A stretch of 64,000 bases of DNA, from positions 1 to 64,000 of the forward strand of contig NZ_JAJOYU010000003.1 of the NCBI RefSeq assembly GCF_021290985.1. Direction: 5' to 3'. Of this stretch, positions 33,528 through 41,718 are shown in pieces. A program made the position numbers and the translations under genes. The notes under the pieces are model-generated. The model had not been told where the DNA came from and did not search any database. It worked only from the letters and a program-made list of their open reading frames with translations. Origin of the DNA: Rheinheimera soli. GTDB taxonomy: Bacteria; Pseudomonadota; Gammaproteobacteria; Enterobacterales; Alteromonadaceae. Each line of letters opens with the position of its first letter. Positions within the stretch are counted from its first letter, which is position 1.

Positions 33528-34655
33528 CTAACGCACCTGATTCAATAAAGTAGCGCCTTGCACCACAACACGGTTATCAGCACCTAAACCATGGGTAATC
33601 ATCACCTCAGTGCCATTGAGTTCCTCTAGTTGCACCCGCTGCGGTAAAAAACGTTCCGCTGTAAGTTTGATCCAGACCTGCGGCTGATTATTGCTGTTCA
33701 TCACCACAGCGCTGGCGGGTAAACGAATTCCGCTCAGCTGATTTTTTTGCTGTGCAATCAAAGTAACCGGCTGGTTGGGTACAGCACCTGATGCAGCTTC
33801 GAGGTTAAAATTCAGCGGAACAGCACCATCCTGATAACGCATTACAGCTCCTATCAGTTGCAGCCTGGCCTCTGGAAACTCTTTCAACGATGCTCCATGC
33901 AGTTGAGCAGGCAATTGAGCATCAGGGCTTGCAGCCTCCACCAGTAAACGGGAAGGATCGATGATTTCAAACAATGCCTCACCCGCAGTGACGCGCTGCC
34001 CGATACTCAAGTGATGCAGCTGGATCACGCCTGAAATGGGAGCAAACAGTGGCTCTGGTTTTTCCAGACCTTTTTCCAGCTGAGCCGCCTGACTTTGCAC
34101 ACTTTTTAATTGCAGACTCAGTTGCTCTACCGTTTGCTCAGCAACGTTTTGCCCTAACTTTTGCAGGCGGTTCAGTTCACGGCGCACCACATCCGCTTCG
34201 CTTCGCAGTGCAATCAACTGAGAGGTTTGACTGGCTTGCTCATAAGCCGTGTCCTGATAACGGATATAACCCAATAACTGGCCTGCTTTAACTTGCTGCC
34301 CTGCAACCGGCATTAATTCAGCGGAGCTTTCAAAGCGCCCATCACTGCTGGCTTGCACCAAACCACGGCCCGCCGGATGAACTAATACCCGGGCATTCAG
34401 TAAAAGAGTCGCTGCCGCCTGAGTTTCAGTAGTCATCAGGGTTCGCAGTCCAAGTACCCGCTGATCGGCCATCGGCATTAACACACTACCATCGGCTTGA
34501 CGCCCGGTACTGTTGCCCTGAGCGGGTTGGTCTGTACTCAAGTGTTCACCATCTGGCCCATGTGCGCCCGGAGCTGCCTGCAGCGTCATTGCACCCAGCA
34601 GAGTAAGTAGCAGGACACTGTGTTTAAACACCACAGGGATAAAATATCTGTTCAT
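33528..34655 (-). CDS. Efflux RND periplasmic adaptor subunit
   Basis: 375 residues from the ATG at 34655, which overlaps the preceding stop codon (ATGA) and has AGGAG 7 nt upstream. A signal peptide ends near LQAAP. The mature N-terminus has [13 protein letters not shown], also present in the gene upstream. Then come the lipoyl-like half ([13 protein letters not shown]), a helical hairpin (residues about 155-200, [20 protein letters not shown]), the second half ([19 protein letters not shown]) and a beta-barrel. It would link the RND pump to an outer-membrane channel. It has no C-terminal CusF-like fusion. Confidence 0.9.
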   Translation of the reverse strand: MNRYFIPVVFKHSVLLLTLLGAMTLQAAPGAHGPDGEHLSTDQPAQGNSTGRQADGSVLMPMADQRVLGLRTLMTTETQAAATLLLNARVLVHPAGRGLVQASSDGRFESSAELMPVAGQQVKAGQLLGYIRYQDTAYEQASQTSQLIALRSEADVVRRELNRLQKLGQNVAEQTVEQLSLQLKSVQSQAAQLEKGLEKPEPLFAPISGVIQLHHLSIGQRVTAGEALFEIIDPSRLLVEAASPDAQLPAQLHGASLKEFPEARLQLIGAVMRYQDGAVPLNFNLEAASGAVPNQPVTLIAQQKNQLSGIRLPASAVVMNSNNQPQVWIKLTAERFLPQRVQLEELNGTEVMITHGLGADNRVVVQGATLLNQVR

Positions 34656-35242
34656 ACTGAGCTCCTTACAGCCCGACGCTGGCTTATCCGGCCCAAAACA
34701 AAACCACAGGCAGCCATCAGTGCTAACGCGGCCCAAACCCAAAGTGGTATATGCTCGTGATGATGTGGTTCAGTCTTTGTTTCAGTGGAAAGCGGTGTGT
34801 AACTGGCCACCAGTAAATCGGCTTTGTCTGCGGCTATCACAGTTAAAACCAGCTCATGAGGTTGCTGTTTGGCAAGTTGAGTAAGCAGCTCCGGCGCTTT
34901 AATAAGGTAATGCTGTAATTTTTCATCGTACACAGCAGTTGCTGTGAGATCGGCAGTTTCAATTTCTATGGCTGCATCGATGACAGGGCTATTGTCCTGA
35001 AAATGATGCAAATGCAGCAGCACAGCATCAGGAAATAATTCAGCTACCAGCTCAAATTGATCACTGAAGGTCTCAAATCTTGGTGTTATCGACAGCCCTG
35101 AGGACTGCTCAGTCGTCAGGTGTTCGCCATTCGGGCCATGAGCAGCGGGCGCTGCATAGCTGGCAAAAGAGCATAATGCAGCCAACAAAAAAAGGCATAC
35201 CAGCAGCAAGCTGCAATGCAGCCTGTTCAGCAAAATTGTCAT
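34652..35242 (-). CDS. Membrane-anchored exported protein with AHGPxGEHL motif
   Basis: 196 residues. A signal peptide (LLLVCLFLLAALCSFASYA) is followed by APAAHGPNGEHLTTEQ, a beta-rich domain (FELVAELFPDAVLLHLHHF and onward), a His cluster (EPHHHEHIP near residue 165) and a C-terminal membrane helix (LWVWAALALMAACGFVLG) with an Arg-rich end. So it is tethered to the inner membrane with the domain and His residues outside. It overlaps the adaptor start by 4 bp. I do not recognise a named family. The shared motif and the His cluster suggest metal binding in the efflux complex. Confidence 0.75.
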   Translation of the reverse strand: MTILLNRLHCSLLLVCLFLLAALCSFASYAAPAAHGPNGEHLTTEQSSGLSITPRFETFSDQFELVAELFPDAVLLHLHHFQDNSPVIDAAIEIETADLTATAVYDEKLQHYLIKAPELLTQLAKQQPHELVLTVIAADKADLLVASYTPLSTETKTEPHHHEHIPLWVWAALALMAACGFVLGRISQRRAVRSSV

Positions 35243-35347
35243 GTGTAATCAAACCTCTGAATAAATGATGTAACTGCCCTGTGCTTCGGGATCAACGCAG
35301 AATGCGGATCACCAACCGAAGCTTAACAAGGCTTTGTTTTACATTAT

Positions 35348-35722
35348 TCAGAAACGGGGAGGGCGGCGTAATCCGTCGGGAGGCAGATTGTTCCAAAGCT
35401 GCAGTGTATAAAACACTGCTGTTTCAGAGCGGGGTAAAGAGACCAGCCATTGGTCCATAGGCAACAACAGTTGCAAAGAGAAATTCAGATCGGCAAATAC
35501 ATGCAAACGGCCTTCGGCTGAATCATCGAGCGAAAAGCCGTCTTCAGACGGGTCGTCATGGGTATGAGGTTCAGCCAGTAAATGCATCAGGTCGTGCAAG
35601 TCAGGTTCAGTCTGAGCCACTTCTTCAGTGTGGTTTGTTGTAGTCATAGCAAAAGCTTGCCGTCCAATAAGCTGGACAGACAAACTAACTATCACTAAAC
35701 ACAACAACACAATTCTGCTCAC
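35348..35722 (-). CDS. Small exported His/Asp-rich protein heading the RND operon
   Basis: 124 residues with a signal peptide (VIVSLSVQLIGRQAFA). The mature region has DLHDLMHLLAEPHTHDDPSE, rich in His and acidic residues, and a C-terminal PPDGLRRPPRF. It is the first gene of the minus-strand efflux group, 105 bp before the next gene. Small His-rich exported proteins with Pro/Arg-rich ends are often seen ahead of heavy-metal RND genes, but I know of no assigned function. A metal-sensing or metal-buffering role is inferred only from context. Confidence 0.65.
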   Translation of the reverse strand: MSRIVLLCLVIVSLSVQLIGRQAFAMTTTNHTEEVAQTEPDLHDLMHLLAEPHTHDDPSEDGFSLDDSAEGRLHVFADLNFSLQLLLPMDQWLVSLPRSETAVFYTLQLWNNLPPDGLRRPPRF

Positions 35723-35945
35723 GTTTGGCTTTACTTCTGATTGAGTTTTTCAAAGCTGGCTGACAGTATGCCCGTGCTTTTTGCGAATTTCAAATCCAGT
35801 TGATGCAAGAGTCGCATTGATCTGAGCAGGTATTCTGCAAGGCACAGATGGGGTGATTAAGCCCGACGTTCACATCAGGCACTCGATCTGAATAAAACAA
35901 AGCTTATTCGGATGAAAGCCGCTTGTGCTGACAAAGTGTTTTGCT

Positions 35946-37823
35946 TTAAACGGCACTTCTTTCGTAATACCGCAGTGGCACTGGGGCCGCGGGGCCAAAA
36001 TAGTAACCTTGGGCATAGCTGATACCGCAACGTTCCAGTGCATCCAATGACTGTTTACTTTCCACCATCTCAGCGATGATCAGCAGTTGGGTTTGTTTGG
36101 CGAAAGAACTGATATGCTCAATAAACAACTGAGCGTCCTGATCTGAACTTATCATCTCAATTAAGCTGCCATGAATTTTTAAACCATCCACATGCAACTG
36201 CAATAAATCCGCCATACCTACACCACTGGAGGCTCCAAAATCATCCAGCAGCACTTTGGCTCCAGCTTTTTGCAGCGCAGCTATGGCTTCCCTGCAACGT
36301 TCAAACTGAGGCAATACTCCGGCTTCGGCCAGTTCAAAATACACTCGCTCTGGTTTAGGGTAATGCTGCAGGTAATCAAGAAAAAACTGTTGTAAGTCAT
36401 CGTCCAGCAAGTCGCGGCAATTGACATTAATAGACCAGCTGACCTCCGAAGTTGCAAACTGACTGGCGCTTTTGATAAACATCATTTTGGTCAGTTCTGT
36501 ATCCAGATGACTGCGGTTAATAATGCTCAAAAATTGATCTGGTGTCAGTATGCTGCCGTCACTGCGTAATATGCGAGCCAGACATTCATACTGGAAAATT
36601 TCGCCTGTGCTGATCTGCACTACAGGCTGGAAGTAAGGCACTATTTGTTCATGGCCTATGGCTTCACGTACTTCCTTCGCCATTTTGATATTGGTATGCA
36701 GATGTTGTTTCAGTGCCAGCAAATTGTCTGAATACACCACTAAAGATTGTTGTTGTAAGCGAGCTGTATTCACGGCAAGGGTCGCGTTTTCCAGCACAGC
36801 AGTTTGCGGCGACAGGGCGACACCTAAAGTCACAGTAAAAAGCAGGTAGGGGTCGTTTAGTACCGGCTGAGTAAAATCAAAACTCTTTAGTTTGTCGTGC
36901 AAGTCGTTATCCGAAATAGCAGCAACACGGCGGATCGCCAGCTTTTCAAACGACAAACGGTATAAACGGAAAGAGCGGCCTAAATGCTGTTGTAACTGCT
37001 GAATAAACTGATTAAAAGCTTGTTCTGCAATAGGAGTTCCATACAAGTGACTGATTTCCTCGAGATTATTCACTTGTAGAATAGCGAGTTGACTTAAGCC
37101 GCCAGTTTCATGCCGTAGGTGAGCTTCTAAAGCCAAGCCATTACGTTTGCCCGAGCTACGGTCTGTGGTCAGATTATGCCGCAGTACCATCGCATAACTT
37201 AATGCCAGCAGCAACGCCAGACCAAAAAACACTGTGCCACTTAAAACAGACTGCTGCATGCTGGCCATCAGCCACTGATCCAGATCGGTAATGGCAATAT
37301 CGGCTCCGGCTAAATACATGGTGCCGTCTGAGCTTTGATAAGGCACCAGCACTGAACGGAAATGACCAAACTGATCAACAGACTCTTCAAACACTGGGGT
37401 TAAAGAAGCAAAAGCTGCTTTATTGGCTTCTGTTGCTTCAGGGTAATAATCGTAAAAATAACTCAACTGGCCACGCAACAAGTCATCTTCGGTATAACTG
37501 GATGCTGTGAAGTGCACTTTTCCATCCACTTGAATCATGCTGTAGACATACTGCAATTTTAAATCTTTGGCATAAAGACTGAGCTTCTTTGCCAGTTTCA
37601 GATAGTCACTGCGGGGGATATGCTGTGGACCACTGATATTGTTATGGTAGTCATCACCCAACAGATAAGGCACTGCTTTGACTGCATTCACCAGTTGCAA
37701 GTCAACCTGAGCTAGTTTGGCCTGATAGGTTTGCTGGTACTGGTAATACACATAAGCAGCAATAGCGAGCAGGTACACCACCAGGCTGATAAGAATAAAA
37801 TGTGCTGAACGGATCCGTAGCAT
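35946..37823 (-). CDS. EAL c-di-GMP phosphodiesterase with periplasmic sensor domain
   Basis: About 625 residues from the ATG at 37823. A TTG at 37856 also opens the frame but has a badly spaced ribosome binding site. Helix 1 (about 8-30) and helix 2 (about 200-220) enclose a Cache-like periplasmic domain. The GGDEF region is degenerate: RLSFEKLAI stands where the signature should be. The EAL domain (about 390-625) keeps catalytic residues: the Glu in YECLARI (ECL for EAL), the Asn in INVNCRD, ELAEAG, LLDDFGAS, the Lys in LKIHGSL, IIAEMVES and the Gln in AQGYYF. It is predicted to degrade c-di-GMP in response to a periplasmic signal. It stands alone. Confidence 0.85.
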   Translation of the reverse strand: MLRIRSAHFILISLVVYLLAIAAYVYYQYQQTYQAKLAQVDLQLVNAVKAVPYLLGDDYHNNISGPQHIPRSDYLKLAKKLSLYAKDLKLQYVYSMIQVDGKVHFTASSYTEDDLLRGQLSYFYDYYPEATEANKAAFASLTPVFEESVDQFGHFRSVLVPYQSSDGTMYLAGADIAITDLDQWLMASMQQSVLSGTVFFGLALLLALSYAMVLRHNLTTDRSSGKRNGLALEAHLRHETGGLSQLAILQVNNLEEISHLYGTPIAEQAFNQFIQQLQQHLGRSFRLYRLSFEKLAIRRVAAISDNDLHDKLKSFDFTQPVLNDPYLLFTVTLGVALSPQTAVLENATLAVNTARLQQQSLVVYSDNLLALKQHLHTNIKMAKEVREAIGHEQIVPYFQPVVQISTGEIFQYECLARILRSDGSILTPDQFLSIINRSHLDTELTKMMFIKSASQFATSEVSWSINVNCRDLLDDDLQQFFLDYLQHYPKPERVYFELAEAGVLPQFERCREAIAALQKAGAKVLLDDFGASSGVGMADLLQLHVDGLKIHGSLIEMISSDQDAQLFIEHISSFAKQTQLLIIAEMVESKQSLDALERCGISYAQGYYFGPAAPVPLRYYERSAV

Positions 37824-38147
37824 GCAATGACTCGTAAAAAAGAGACGTGAAAACAATACCTTGATAGCTTAGCTGATTTAATTCGGGCTGACAGCTAATA
37901 CTTTAATCTGAGTCCTTATGTCGCTTTGATGGATATTGTCTGCAATCAGGTGGCTACAATCAGTAAAAACGCAGACTTTATGCCGTTCTTTGCGGCAAGT
38001 TACCGCAAGATGATACACAGATGAAATTTTTTAAAGACATTTAAAGGGGCTTTTAGTACAGTGACTTCCTTTTTGACTTACTGATTTTACGGCCTGAAAA
38101 CACAAAATAAGAAGCCGATAACGCGACCCCGGTGAGACAGGATACGA
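37824..38147. other. Divergent intergenic region before panP
   Basis: 324 bp with no gene that I can support. A ribosome binding site (AGGA) lies just before the panP start. Promoters for the divergent EAL gene and panP should lie here. No repeat family member is present. Confidence 0.45.
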
Positions 38148-39794
38148 ATGACAGAATTAAACAAACGTCAGGCTACAGCTTCTGAAGAAGCTTTGTGGCG
38201 GATATTTACTGTGCCAGAGGCTCCGGACTCGACTTTAAGTATCATCGAACAGAATATTTCGCAGAACCTGGCCGGTTTTTTACGCGAAAGTATTGTTGCT
38301 GTGGAAAAGCCATTGTGGCAAATCGAGCGCGATTTTCAGGCGCATCAAATTCCTTCTGAACCTAAATTTGTATCAGATTATGCCGAGCAAATGATGGAAA
38401 AGCTGGTTGCGCATTCAGTGCATACCGCTGCCCCCAGTTTTATTGGCCATATGACTTCGGCTTTGCCGTATTTTGTCTTGCCACTGTCAAAAATGATGGT
38501 GGGGTTAAACCAGAATCTGGTGAAAATCGAAACTTCTAAAGCTTTTACTCCGTTAGAGCGTCAGGTCATCGGCATGATGCATCATCTGGTCTATGGCGAA
38601 GGCGACAGCTTTTATAAAAAGTGGATGCACAGTGCTAACCATTCCTTAGGTGCTTTTTGTTCTGGTGGCACTATTGCCAATATCACTGCACTCTGGATTG
38701 CCCGCAACCGTTTATTAAAAGCCGACGGTGACTTTAAAGGCGTGGCCAAAGAAGGTTTGTTCCGTGCGATGAAGTATTATGGCTATGAAGGTTTAGCCAT
38801 TTTAGTGTCAGAGCGGGGCCATTATTCTTTAGGCAAAGCTGCTGATATTTTAGGTATAGGTCGTGAATTCTTAGTACCGGTAAAAACCGATGCCAATAAC
38901 AAAGTGCAAAGTGATGAAATGCGCCGCGTCAGCCGTGAGCTGAATGACAAAAACATCAAAGTAATGGCAATAGTGGGCGTGGCTGGAACTACTGAAACCG
39001 GCAACGTCGACCCGCTGAACGATTTAGCCGATTTAGCTGCTGAACTGGGGTGTCATTTCCATGTGGATGCCGCCTGGGGTGGTGCTACTTTATTGTCCGA
39101 TAAATACCGTCATTTACTCAACGGCATAGAAAGGGCAGATTCGGTCACTATAGATGCACATAAACAAATGTATGTGCCTATGGGGGCAGGCATGGTGGTA
39201 TTTAAACATCCGTCATCTGCGCATGCGATTGAGCACCATGCAGAATATATTTTGCGTAAAGGCTCCAAAGATTTAGGCAGCCAAACGCTCGAAGGCTCGC
39301 GCCCTGGTATGGCGATGCTGGTGCATGCTTGCCTGCAGGTGATTGGCCGTCAGGGTTATGAAATTCTGATCAACCGCAGTTTAGATAAAGCCCGTTTTTT
39401 TGCCGGTTTAATTCAGGACCATGCGGAATTTGAGCTGATCACTGAACCTGAGCTGTGTTTATTAACTTATCGTTATGTACCCTCTGAAGTTCAGCGTGCT
39501 ATGGCAAAAGCAGCGCCGGAAAAACTGCATAAGTTTAACGAACTGCTAAACGGCTTAACCCGCTTTATTCAGAAAACCCAGCGTGAAGAAGGACTGTCTT
39601 TTGTCTCCCGTACCCGGATTAAACCGGAGCGTTATCAGCGGCAGGATACAGTGGTGTTTCGTGTGGTGTTGGCAAACCCGCTGACCACAGATCAAATTCT
39701 GTTTGATGTGCTGGAAGAGCAGCAACAAATCGCTGCGCTGGATAAAGAGTTTCTGCCTAAGTTAGTACAACTGGCAAAAGACAGCGCCGCCTGA
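38148..39794 (+). CDS. panP: Pyridoxal-dependent aspartate 1-decarboxylase PanP
   Basis: A 548-residue group II PLP decarboxylase related to glutamate decarboxylase. The PLP region FHVDAAWGG and the Schiff-base Lys339 in TIDAHKQMYVPMG are clear. The N-terminal FIGHMTSALPYFVLPLSKMM and the overall length match the Vibrio/Shewanella PanP family. It decarboxylates aspartate to beta-alanine, the second substrate of PanC. panB and panC are in this window and panD is missing beside them, which supports this assignment. A strong terminator follows. Confidence 0.9.
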   Translation: MTELNKRQATASEEALWRIFTVPEAPDSTLSIIEQNISQNLAGFLRESIVAVEKPLWQIERDFQAHQIPSEPKFVSDYAEQMMEKLVAHSVHTAAPSFIGHMTSALPYFVLPLSKMMVGLNQNLVKIETSKAFTPLERQVIGMMHHLVYGEGDSFYKKWMHSANHSLGAFCSGGTIANITALWIARNRLLKADGDFKGVAKEGLFRAMKYYGYEGLAILVSERGHYSLGKAADILGIGREFLVPVKTDANNKVQSDEMRRVSRELNDKNIKVMAIVGVAGTTETGNVDPLNDLADLAAELGCHFHVDAAWGGATLLSDKYRHLLNGIERADSVTIDAHKQMYVPMGAGMVVFKHPSSAHAIEHHAEYILRKGSKDLGSQTLEGSRPGMAMLVHACLQVIGRQGYEILINRSLDKARFFAGLIQDHAEFELITEPELCLLTYRYVPSEVQRAMAKAAPEKLHKFNELLNGLTRFIQKTQREEGLSFVSRTRIKPERYQRQDTVVFRVVLANPLTTDQILFDVLEEQQQIAALDKEFLPKLVQLAKDSAA

Positions 39795-39831
39795 TCGGCG
39801 TTTATGCAGCCGCCTCAGGCTCATTCTATCG

Positions 39832-39868
39832 ACAAAGCCCAATCGCAGCAGTGTGATTGGGCTTTGTG
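39832..39868 (+). terminator. Terminator after panP
   Basis: ACAAAGCCCAATC, a 10-11 nt loop, then GATTGGGCTTTGT. The stem is 13 bp with A-rich and T-containing ends. It lies between the convergent panP and DUF4394 genes and can serve both. Confidence 0.85.
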
Positions 39869-39903
39869 TATTGACTGCCTTGCTAAGATCACTAGCTAAT
39901 AAA

Positions 39904-40779
39904 TCAAGGTTCGATCGCCATGCCGAGCAGGCTTCGTCCATCTGCTAAAGTGCCCAGCTTTTGATGTTTTCCAGTCTCTAAATCCAGCTGATAAAGAGTG
40001 CTGGCCGGTTCTGCTTTTGTAGAGACGGCAATAAAACTCAGATTGTTCAGATCTGAGATATCAAAAGACACCTGCTCCAGAGCTGCAAGTTCAAGCTTGG
40101 CTACAGTAAACAGCAAACCTGTGTTTGGTGAAACCGCTGGTGTTACGCCTTCTTTGCTGCCTTGAGTGACCAAAGCGCCAGTGGTTTTGTCTATCGCATA
40201 GTTAGTGGTCAGCGTACTGTCTTGTTGGTTGTAAGTGTAGGCAGCAGCTACTACAGCGGGTTTTTTGCCGTAGTTGCTGTCATTTTCTGCGTAGGCAAGC
40301 TGAGGGTCTACTGAGGCTAAAGCTGCAGTTTCAGGATGCAGTCTTAAGTTTTGTCCTTGCTCATTCACCACCCGGATCCTGTCAGCTACAGGGTTGAAAT
40401 CAAAACCATACTGAGCTTTTTTCAAGGTGTCTGCAGCGAGTAGCGGGCCTGCTGCTGTGAGTTTTCCTGTACTGGTATCTACAGTATAGAGCTGACCTTT
40501 GTCAGACAAAGCAAATAAAACACCATAAGCAACCCGGTAATCTATTCCCAGTAAGTATTCATCTTTCGCCAGACCTGACAGTGGCTTTTGTTCGACAATT
40601 TTATCAGGTGCTGTCACTTTTACTTTCATCAGTTGATGCGTGCTGTCCACTAGCCATAATGTTTCATTGCCTTTTAACGCAGGCATAGTGGCTGCACTCA
40701 GCCCTGTTGAGAGCCCTGCAGACAAAAGGCCAGCGACAGTCAGCAGGGCAGAACCGAAAATCTGCTTTGTTATTTGCAT
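39904..40779 (-). CDS. DUF4394 domain-containing exported protein
   Basis: About 291 residues from the ATG at 40779, preceded by AAAGGA. A signal peptide (SALLTVAGLLSAGLSTGLSA) leads to a domain of repeated four-stranded blades. Phrases typical of DUF4394 are LLGIDYRVAYGVLFALSDKG, GFDFNPVADRIRVVNEQGQN and the final LLGMAIEP. DUF4394 proteins look like beta-propellers; their function is unknown. The location is probably periplasmic or extracellular. Confidence 0.82.
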   Translation of the reverse strand: MQITKQIFGSALLTVAGLLSAGLSTGLSAATMPALKGNETLWLVDSTHQLMKVKVTAPDKIVEQKPLSGLAKDEYLLGIDYRVAYGVLFALSDKGQLYTVDTSTGKLTAAGPLLAADTLKKAQYGFDFNPVADRIRVVNEQGQNLRLHPETAALASVDPQLAYAENDSNYGKKPAVVAAAYTYNQQDSTLTTNYAIDKTTGALVTQGSKEGVTPAVSPNTGLLFTVAKLELAALEQVSFDISDLNNLSFIAVSTKAEPASTLYQLDLETGKHQKLGTLADGRSLLGMAIEP

Positions 40780-41016
40780 AAATCCTTTCCTTTGTTGTTT
40801 TACACTGCCCCTGTATCGGGCCTGTTGTCTCATTAAACAGAGCTATAGCTCTGTGACTTGTTACCATAGTGCAGCCTGGGGGCTTTAGTAAAGCTATGTA
40901 TAGGCACAAAATTCGATCAACTATGTCAGGCAAAGTACATTTCAACGGACTGAAGCTAAACATAGTTCCTTACATTTGCAGGCATTGCATCACTGCTGTT
41001 GCGGCGGTACTTTAGC

Positions 41017-41046
41017 GTTCAGAGTAAATAGAGTTCAGAGTAAATA
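41017..41046. repeat. Short tandem duplication before the pspC-like gene
   Basis: GTTCAGAGTAAATA occurs twice (41017-41030 and 41033-41046) with a 16-bp period, immediately before the ribosome binding site of the next gene (GAGGG). It may be a slippage product within the leader. Confidence 0.8.
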
Positions 41047-41060
41047 AAGAGGGAATAACT

Positions 41061-41258
41061 ATGTCTGATAAAACCTTAGCTTTATCCAATGACAAGATGA
41101 TTGCAGGCGTTTGTGGTGGTATAGCCGAGTACTTTGGCTGGTCCAAAGGTGGTGTGCGTCTGGTTTATGTGTTGCTGTCTGTGTTGTCAGCGGCTTTCCC
41201 TGGTTTGTTTGTCTACATCATTTTATGGTTGTTGATGCCAAAAAAAGACAGCATCTGA
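41061..41258 (+). CDS. Small PspC domain membrane protein
   Basis: 65 residues that are almost entirely a PspC domain: MIAGVCGGIAEYFGW, then VRLVYVLLSVLSAAFPGLFV and YIILWLLMPKK. It has one or two membrane helices. PspC domains occur in phage-shock proteins that sense envelope stress, but this stand-alone short form lacks the cytoplasmic parts of E. coli PspC and no pspA or pspB is nearby. GAGGG precedes the ATG. The role is unknown. Confidence 0.88.
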   Translation: MSDKTLALSNDKMIAGVCGGIAEYFGWSKGGVRLVYVLLSVLSAAFPGLFVYIILWLLMPKKDSI

Positions 41259-41287
41259 GCTGATATCAGTGAAGCAAAGGGGAAGTT

Positions 41288-41695
41288 ATGTATTCAGGTC
41301 AATGCCTTTGTGGCGCTGTAAAAGTTGAAATTCGTGGAGCTATTACCGACATTATTCATTGTCATTGTTCCTTGTGCCGTAAATCCAGCGGCACAGCCTA
41401 CGCGACCAATGGATTTGTTTTAAGTGCTGAATTTAGTCTGGTGCAGGGTAAAGAGCTGCTCAATGCGTTTTCGTTAAAGCAAGGCAGGCAACGGCATTTT
41501 TGTTCCCGCTGTGGCTCACCTGTATATAGTTCAAACGCTGCAGATCCGAATCGGATCCGCATTCGTTTGGGCATACTGGATTCTGCTATTACTGAGCGGC
41601 CCATCAGTCATAACTTTGTGTCGTCCAAAGCCAACTGGGAAAACCTGGATGCAGCTTTGCCCCGCTATGATGGTCATGAACCAGGCAGAATTTAG
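41288..41695 (+). CDS. GFA family zinc-binding protein
   Basis: 135 residues with the GFA (glutathione-dependent formaldehyde-activating) zinc-binding pattern: GQCLCGAVKVE near the N-terminus, CHCSLCRKSSG near residues 27-37, and CSRCGSPVYS near residues 73-82. Most members have no proven reaction; the link to formaldehyde comes from Gfa of methylotrophs. It starts 29 bp after the pspC-like gene, with AAGGGG before the ATG, and converges on the large glucan synthase gene. Confidence 0.85.
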   Translation: MYSGQCLCGAVKVEIRGAITDIIHCHCSLCRKSSGTAYATNGFVLSAEFSLVQGKELLNAFSLKQGRQRHFCSRCGSPVYSSNAADPNRIRIRLGILDSAITERPISHNFVSSKANWENLDAALPRYDGHEPGRI

Positions 41696-41714
41696 AGCGT
41701 TCAATACGCTCTAA
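41692..41714. terminator. Hairpin between the convergent GFA and glucan synthase genes
   Basis: TTAGAGCGT, loop TCAAT, ACGCTCTAA: a perfect 9-bp stem that includes the GFA stop codon and lies 4 bp beyond the glucan synthase stop. T tracts are weak on both sides. Confidence 0.6.
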
Positions 41715-41718
41715 GACT

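Noticed and set aside
27483-35722. Mobile metal-resistance transposon or genomic island
   Set aside because: The region is functionally island-like, but I found no transposase, integrase, flanking direct repeats or tRNA; transfer remains possible but unsupported.
41061-41258. Phage-shock operon
   Set aside because: Only a short PspC-domain protein is present; no pspA, pspB or pspF lies nearby.
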